In this document: one piece after another, positions 6,501 through 7,944 of the stretch
How positions within the stretch are numbered: position 1 is the first letter of the stretch
Layout: the number at the start of each line of letters is the position of its first letter
NCBI GenBank assembly: GCA_947476855.1
Contig: CANJSR010000218.1
Coordinates: 1-7,944, forward strand
DNA: 7,944 nucleotides
Direction of reading: 5' to 3'
Source: Acetobacteraceae bacterium
GTDB lineage: Bacteria > Pseudomonadota > Alphaproteobacteria > Acetobacterales > Acetobacteraceae
Translations under genes and position numbers: made by a program
The notes under the pieces: model-generated
The model's database searches: none
The model's input: only the letters and a program-made list of their open reading frames with translations
Told to the model about the DNA's origin: nothing

Positions 6501-7944
6501 CGCTGGCCGACGTGGTGGCGGAAGCGCGGGGCATCCATGGCCCTGTCCATGGCGTCATCCACGCGGCCGGTGTGCCCGCCGTGACGTCGCTCCGCGACAG
6601 CGGCTGGCCGGATGTGGCTGCCTGCCTCGCGCCGAAGGTGGTCGGGACCCTGACCCTCGACCGCGTGCTGGGGGATGAGCCGCTCGACTTCTTCGTGCTG
6701 TTTTCCTCGCTGGCCGGGGAGTTGGGGGATTTCGGGCAGGGTGCCTATGCCTGCGGCAACGCGTTCTGCGACCGCTTCGCCGCCTGGCGTGACACCAACC
6801 GCCCGGGTCGGACCATCGCGCTTGGCTGGCCGTTGTGGCGGGAAGGGCGGGGCGTGCTGTCGGCCGAGGGGGAACGCATCTACCTCGCGACATCCGGCAT
6901 GCCCTATCTGGAAACCGAGCAGGGCTGGCAGGCGTTCCTGGACGCCCTGGCGATGGGGCATGCCCAGGTCGCCGTCGTGCCGGGGGACCCCGCCAAGGCG
7001 CTCGCCCTGTTCGCGACCCGTCCGGTTGCAGCCGCGCACGCGCCCCTTCCAGGCGCACCGGCCGCTATCCCCGCGGCCGCGGTCTCGGCGCCCATCGCGG
7101 CCGACCCCGACCTGCCGGCCACCGTCCGGCGGGGCCTGACCGCCCTGATCTCCCGCCTGATGAAGGTGGACGAGGACCTGCTGTCCCCAACTGCGGGCCT
7201 CGCGGAATTCGGGTTCGACTCCATTGCGTTGAAGGAATTCAGCGTCCGCCTGGGAGAGGTCTACGGCATCACCATCAGCCCCGCCGTCTTCTTCGCGCGC
7301 GGCACGATCGAGGCGCTGGCGGACTACCTGGTCGAATCCCACCCGGCCGAGGTCACCGCACACCACGCGGTGAAGACCGAACCCGTCGCCGCCCCGCCGC
7401 CCCCTGTCCGTCCGGCTGGCCGGGACGAACCGATCGCCATCATCGGCATCAGCGGCCGGTTCCCCCGATCTCCCGACCTGGACACGTTCTGGCAGCATCT
7501 GGAGGCCGGCACCGATCTGGTCGGTCCGCTGCCCGACGGGCGTGATCTGGCCTCTCGTGGCGGCTACGACAGGGGCGCGCTGCAAGGCGGGTTCCTCGAC
7601 CGGATCGACACGTTCGATGCGCCGTTCTTCCGCATTTCCCCGCGGGAGGCCTGTTTCCTCGACCCGCAGCATCGGCTGGCGATCGAGGCTGTGTGGCACT
7701 GTGTCGAGGACGCGGGGCTGCGGATGGGCACGCTCGCCGGCCGGCCGGTCGGTGTGTTCTTCGGCCCGCAGATCAACGAGTACGGCGCGATCATCCCCGA
7801 CCGCGACGCCGCGCGCGCTCAGATCGCCTTGGGCAACATCGCGACGATGCTGCCCAACCGCATCTCCTATCTGTTCGACCTGCGGGGGCCGAGCGAAGCG
7901 ATCGATACGGCGTGTAGTAGCTCGTTGGTGGCGGTGAACCGGGC
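458..7944 (+). CDS. Trans-AT type I modular polyketide synthase subunit, 3' truncated by window (KS-cMT-ACP-KS-KR-ACP-KS...)
   Basis: A single frame starts at ATG 458 and runs without a stop to the window end, giving 2495 complete codons plus two bases. Domains by residue: docking-like helix 1-45, KS1 46-458, linker to about 613, C-methyltransferase about 658-998, ACP1 1032-1105, long linker 1106-1195, KS2 1196-1619, linker to 1747, KR 1766-2185, ACP2 2219-2293, KS3 from 2325 to the edge. All three KS domains have the TACSSSL active-site motif, and KS1 and KS2 have complete Cys-His-His triads. No acyltransferase (no GHSxG) follows KS1 or KS2, and both KS domains run into short linkers, as in trans-AT synthases where a free AT loads each ACP. 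It should act in the cytoplasm as a middle or late subunit, since it starts with an elongating KS and has no loading domain. Predicted chemistry is one alpha-methylated beta-keto extension, then one beta-hydroxy extension. The product cannot be named from this window. Confidence 0.97.
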   Translation, partial: MAENNGLRRLVFGMVADGTLDAEAAMALLARAKDLAPEASAPVSRDIAIVGMAGRFGNAPDLDSFWRMLEAGDDCLIEMPERRWPAAMGPRRRGGFLPDEERFDPLFFRISPTEAAMMDPQQRLFLETAYHALEDAGYAERTLSGMRCGVFAGAGAGDYAQRFRDAGLQSNALGLMGNVTSILAARISYFLNLKGPGVALDTACSSSLVAVHLACESLMSGTCDMALAGGVAVISTPQFIGAMTDGGMLSPNDRCAAFDAAADGFVCGEGAGVVVLKRLADAERDGDNILGIVRGSGINQDGRTNGITAPSAPSQAALEEDIYRRRNIDPTSITYVETHGTGTPLGDPIELEALTSSFRKFTDRVGFCAIGSAKANIGHALTAAGIAGLLKVLLMMRHRRIPPMAGFSSPNPRIDFASSPFTVPTAARDWEPAGPRRAAVSSFGFSGTNAHLVIEEAPVRPTRSANAGPFLFLLSARGEAALRARASDLAAWLERSDAEPADIATTLAVGREHHVHRLAVVADDLTSLRVRLLGWLGDQRQASVIAGEARAEGPGPALMTFARTIARDRPDQEALCVLGDIYTQGAAFDWTSLPGASSGRRVSLPGYPFERMACGIAAEAGATVEQAPAPAPTDGLAAVSTALARHDAPDLSAQAGAFRAVEAWGRKALAAAYGRMGLFGRRVYTVAGLRKALTIIPSKHRLHDALVDMLARDGVLLREGDLLRVRAQASINLDTERARLAAAEPELAPFLTLLARCIGALPDLLTGRVTATEVMFPDGRTDLVEPIYQGSRLAEHLNAVLAEAVATLAAGLGRPARVIEAGAGTGGATASILRLLTERGIAVEYHYTDVSRGFAHLGRTRFGASHDFMRFDVLDIEKDPAGQGFDPGGFDIVIASNVLHACRLIGAALDHAGRLLRPGGWLVLNEVTALQDYATLTFGLTDGWWAFEDAGSRIANAPLLDVAGWQAAMAQAGFPRMDAFGLPGEARDQLSQAVMVAERSTTARAISAPAVARTTQQPPVLSASPETSGASLPETIAREVAVLLNMPVERLDHRGRFMDYGIDSILGGQVVARLNTVLGLDLRPIVLFDHPSIADLARHITREYGDWVRNVPSTVAPVPTALDGGRQEPSPPSWSGLTGPSHGALAVNGTLEKTGSVVMVGSSPTTTGGGEDGVPPPATMPAVALPPDPTAQRDTRIAVIGMAGRFADCPDITAFHDMLRQGRSGITTVPADRWSAEVSSLPEGVSSEAQFLKWGGFLRDAADFDPLFFRMSGKEAELTDPQHRVFLTEAWRALEDAGYAEQELDGRRCGVFVGAYGGDYTHRMTDLGIVPEAFAFMGNAAAILSGRIAYVLNLKGPNLAVDTACSSSLSAIHLACRSLLDGECEMALAGGVFLTTTMGFNTAAAKAGMLSPNGACRAFDADADGFVPGEGAGVVVLKPYARALADGDHIEAVIIASAMNQDGKTNGITAPSADSQAALETEVYRKAGINPDAIGYIEAHGTGTRLGDPIEVEGLTRAFRRWTDRTGFCVLGSVKTNIGHAAHAAGIAGFLKAVLTLRHRTFFPSLHFRSENPALHLSESPFVVNTALRPWETNGAPRMAGVSSFGFSGTNVHILLAEPDAEAVRAIADEPCLITLSARSPASLARRIADLRTWLETHTPALADLARTLNAGRCHFDHRWAAVVGSVADLRAALASGAPASTGPGFLREAAATYLRTGDVPVEAIPAGGRRISLPTYPFEMRRYWLDREGDTPPAVRAPAEPARANYLVPDWQAEPLPAGTLAGPIWLLADGDGPGPALAALWRGQGHRVTEVAPADLTERRRLDGAPTGVVNLLGINDLGADLGRGEQAVFATLRALFNDPVPVLHVHRGGPARECVQALRRSARFDGARVDLRLLRLNGALPATGALAAMISAELAAPHGAETEVAIREGTRLVRRMVPAFPGPSVPLRQGAHILITGGGGVLAGLFARRLAREAKVRITLIGRSPANDAVRATLAACPGALYRQADVTDLGSLADVVAEARGIHGPVHGVIHAAGVPAVTSLRDSGWPDVAACLAPKVVGTLTLDRVLGDEPLDFFVLFSSLAGELGDFGQGAYACGNAFCDRFAAWRDTNRPGRTIALGWPLWREGRGVLSAEGERIYLATSGMPYLETEQGWQAFLDALAMGHAQVAVVPGDPAKALALFATRPVAAAHAPLPGAPAAIPAAAVSAPIAADPDLPATVRRGLTALISRLMKVDEDLLSPTAGLAEFGFDSIALKEFSVRLGEVYGITISPAVFFARGTIEALADYLVESHPAEVTAHHAVKTEPVAAPPPPVRPAGRDEPIAIIGISGRFPRSPDLDTFWQHLEAGTDLVGPLPDGRDLASRGGYDRGALQGGFLDRIDTFDAPFFRISPREACFLDPQHRLAIEAVWHCVEDAGLRMGTLAGRPVGVFFGPQINEYGAIIPDRDAARAQIALGNIATMLPNRISYLFDLRGPSEAIDTACSSSLVAVNR
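593..1831 (+). other. Ketosynthase domain KS1
   Basis: Residues 46-458 form a full-length KS, from DIAIVGMAGRFG to FGFSGTNAHLVIEEAP. The catalytic residues are Cys204 (DTACSSSLVAVHLAC), His339 (THGTGTPLGDPIE) and His379 (ANIGHALTAAG). The 135- and 40-residue spacings are those of active KS domains. It should accept the chain from the upstream subunit and perform decarboxylative Claisen condensation with (methyl)malonyl-ACP1. The segment before GGFLPDEERFDPLFF is short and arginine-rich (GPRRRGGF), about ten residues shorter than in KS2. Substrate clade cannot be assigned by eye. Confidence 0.96.
1832..2296 (+). other. Post-KS1 linker (KS flanking subdomain, no AT)
   Basis: Residues 459-613 match the linker that follows KS domains when the AT is missing: LFLLSARGEAALRARASDLAAWL, cut here as LSARGEAALRARASDLAAWL, then DIATTLAVGREHHVHRLAVV, and closing SLPGYPFER near residue 605. 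The closing motif normally reads YPFxxxRYW; here YPF (607-609) is kept but RYW is replaced by MACGI. A Pro/Ala-rich connector (about 614-655) leads into the methyltransferase. No GHSxG acyltransferase serine motif and no HxxxGxxxxP dehydratase motif is present. Confidence 0.8.
2429..3451 (+). other. C-methyltransferase domain (cMT) of module 1
   Basis: Residues about 658-998. The N-terminal helical lobe includes LTIIPSKHRLHDALVDMLAR and a VEPIYQGSRLAEHLN segment typical of PKS cMT domains. The Rossmann lobe has the S-adenosylmethionine motif EAGAGTGGATASIL (Glu820-Gly822-Gly824-Gly826), an acidic strand end (YTDVS, Asp849), FDIVIASNVLHAC with His900, and LLRPGGWLVLNEVT with Glu926. A His in NVLHA and a Glu in NE(V/L)T form the dyad proposed for polyketide C-methyltransferases; both are present here, 26 residues apart. 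FGLTDGWWAFED is a further family signature. It should transfer a methyl group from SAM to the alpha carbon of the beta-keto chain on ACP1. All key residues are present, so it is probably active. Confidence 0.93.
3551..3772 (+). other. Acyl carrier protein domain ACP1
   Basis: Residues 1032-1105 form one ACP. The phosphopantetheine attachment serine is Ser1064 in DYGIDSILGG. The rest of the four-helix fold follows (VARLNTVLGLDLRPIVLFDH, then PSIADLARHI). The YGIDSI type with LFDH(P) is common in trans-AT PKSs. The tryptophan usually found just after the DSI motif in beta-branching ACPs is absent (Gly-Gly-Gln here), so no HMG-synthase-type branching is predicted. It carries the alpha-methyl-beta-keto product of module 1. 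Confidence 0.95.
3846..3966 (+). repeat. Composite palindromic (REP/BIME-like) element translated in frame within the ACP1-KS2 linker
   Basis: The left arm (3853-3879) and the reverse complement of the right arm (3931-3957) agree at 25 of 27 bases. They are flanked outward by C7 (3846-3852) and G9 (3958-3966), with a 51-base spacer between. Each arm is itself a hairpin. The right arm is TGGTCGGG-TCAAG-CCCGACCA, an 8-bp perfect stem. The left arm has outer stem ATGGTC/GACCAT, then one G-G mismatch and two more pairs around the same loop. The spacer holds a further small stem, GGACCC (3903-3908) with GGGTCC (3920-3925). This TGGTCGGG(C/T)...CCCGACCA arrangement is the form of dispersed intergenic repeats in many alphaproteobacteria. 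Here it is read through as residues about 1130-1170, rich in Ser, Gly, Pro and Thr. The ACP1-KS2 linker is about 90 residues against about 31 between ACP2 and KS3, consistent with insertion. The element itself is 121 bp, so the net inserted length must have differed or been adjusted to keep frame. Confidence 0.85.
4043..5314 (+). other. Ketosynthase domain KS2
   Basis: Residues 1196-1619 form a full-length KS from RIAVIGMAGRFADCPD to FGFSGTNVHILLAEP. The active-site residues are Cys1365 (VDTACSSSLSAIHLACRSL), His1500 (EAHGTGTRLGDPIE) and His1540 (NIGHAAHAAG), again at +135 and +40. It should take the alpha-methyl-beta-keto chain from ACP1 and extend it onto ACP2. It shares several exact DNA tracts with KS1, for example 24 bases at 763-786 and 4246-4269. 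Confidence 0.96.
4730..4757 (+). other. Possible G-quadruplex-forming run inside KS2
   Basis: Four guanine tracts lie on the coding strand: GGG 4730-4732, an 8-base loop, then three G5 runs at 4741-4745, 4747-4751 and 4753-4757 separated by single A and C bases. They encode the conserved PGEGAGV, for which KS1 uses far less G-rich codons. One loop is slightly longer than the usual 1-7 rule. Whether it folds or matters is unknown. Confidence 0.35.
5315..5698 (+). other. Post-KS2 linker (KS flanking subdomain, no AT)
   Basis: Residues 1620-1747 run from LITLSARSPASLARRIADL, through ADLARTLNAGRCHFDHRWAA, to the closing ISLPTYPFEMRRYWLD. The closing YPF-RRYWLD motif (1737-1747) is intact, unlike its counterpart after KS1. 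The linker goes directly into the KR structural half. No AT or dehydratase signature lies in between. Confidence 0.85.
5753..7012 (+). other. Ketoreductase domain (KR) of module 2
   Basis: Residues 1766-2185. The N-terminal structural half opens with YLVPDWQAEPL. The catalytic half opens at HILITGGGGVLAGLF (Thr1959). Catalytic residues Lys2060 (APKVVGTL), Ser2084 (LFSSLAG), Tyr2097 and Asn2101 (GAYACGNAF) are all present at normal spacing (Lys-24-Ser-13-Tyr-4-Asn). It should reduce the beta-ketone on ACP2 with NADPH. The usual TGGxGxLG cofactor loop ends in Ala (1966) rather than Gly. At the LDD position that marks B-type KRs the sequence is Pro-Ala-Val (2040-2042), suggesting an A-type alcohol, but the A-type Trp is also missing (Leu eight residues before the Tyr). 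The stereochemical call is therefore weak. No dehydratase is present in this module, so a beta-hydroxy group is expected unless one acts in trans. Confidence 0.94.
7112..7336 (+). other. Acyl carrier protein domain ACP2
   Basis: Residues 2219-2293. The phosphopantetheine serine is Ser2255 in EFGFDSIALKEF. It is followed by VRLGEVYGITISPAVFF and GTIEALADYL, a pattern (FGFDSI...LTP-VFF) strongly typical of trans-AT synthases. An Ala/Pro-rich stretch (about 2186-2218) separates it from the KR. Only about 31 residues, also Pro-rich, separate it from KS3. It carries the beta-hydroxy intermediate to KS3. Confidence 0.95.
7430..7944 (+). other. Ketosynthase domain KS3, N-terminal part only
   Basis: Residues 2325-2495 are the first 171 residues of a third KS: PIAIIGISGRFPRSPDLDTF, FDAPFFRISPREA, DPQHRLAIEAVWHCVEDAG, and RGPSEAIDTACSSSLVAVNR with active-site Cys2486. 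The two histidines lie beyond the window. The VWH-EDAG and GPSE-IDTACSSSLVA-NRA features are of the trans-AT type. It is clearly more diverged from KS1 and KS2 than they are from each other. The gene continues for at least the rest of this KS and normally a full module. Confidence 0.95.

Noticed and set aside
6098..7699. Minus-strand open frame of 533 codons opposite KR-ACP2-KS3.
   Set aside because: Same reasoning: composition and position are explained by high GC and the sense-strand PKS.

Overview
The window is high-GC coding DNA, almost entirely on the + strand. It looks like an interior piece of a trans-acyltransferase (trans-AT) type I polyketide synthase (PKS) gene cluster. GC content, codon use and a palindromic interspersed repeat of a type familiar from alphaproteobacteria (Rhodospirillales/Acetobacteraceae-like genomes) suggest a Gram-negative alphaproteobacterium. 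The taxonomic call is inference only.

Layout: (1) 1-447 is the 3' end of a short-chain dehydrogenase/reductase (SDR) that resembles peroxisomal-type 2,4-dienoyl-CoA reductase (DECR2) more than FabG, and lacks the classical YxxxK tyrosine. (2) Ten bases later, with a Shine-Dalgarno sequence that includes the last two bases of the SDR stop codon, one reading frame opens at 458 and stays open to the window edge (2495 complete codons, no stop). It encodes a modular PKS subunit with the domain order: N-terminal helical/docking-like segment - KS1 - post-KS linker - C-methyltransferase - ACP1 - long repeat-bearing linker - KS2 - post-KS linker - KR - ACP2 - KS3 (cut off just after its active-site Cys). 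There is no AT domain after any complete KS, hence the trans-AT assignment.

How it should work (inference from architecture): KS1 takes a chain from the ACP of an upstream subunit. The malonyl unit is loaded by a free-standing AT encoded elsewhere. The cMT methylates the alpha carbon of the beta-keto intermediate on ACP1; no reductive domain follows in that module. KS2 elongates again and the KR makes a beta-hydroxy group on ACP2. KS3 begins the next module. The SDR may act in trans on an intermediate or may be unrelated to the main chain.

The most unusual feature is a 121-bp near-perfect inverted repeat (3846-3966), two facing hairpins of an intergenic-type palindromic repeat, that sits inside the coding sequence and is translated in frame as the linker between ACP1 and KS2. 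Long minus-strand open frames throughout are shadows of the high-GC PKS frame. No RNA gene, CRISPR array, insertion sequence or promoter could be supported.
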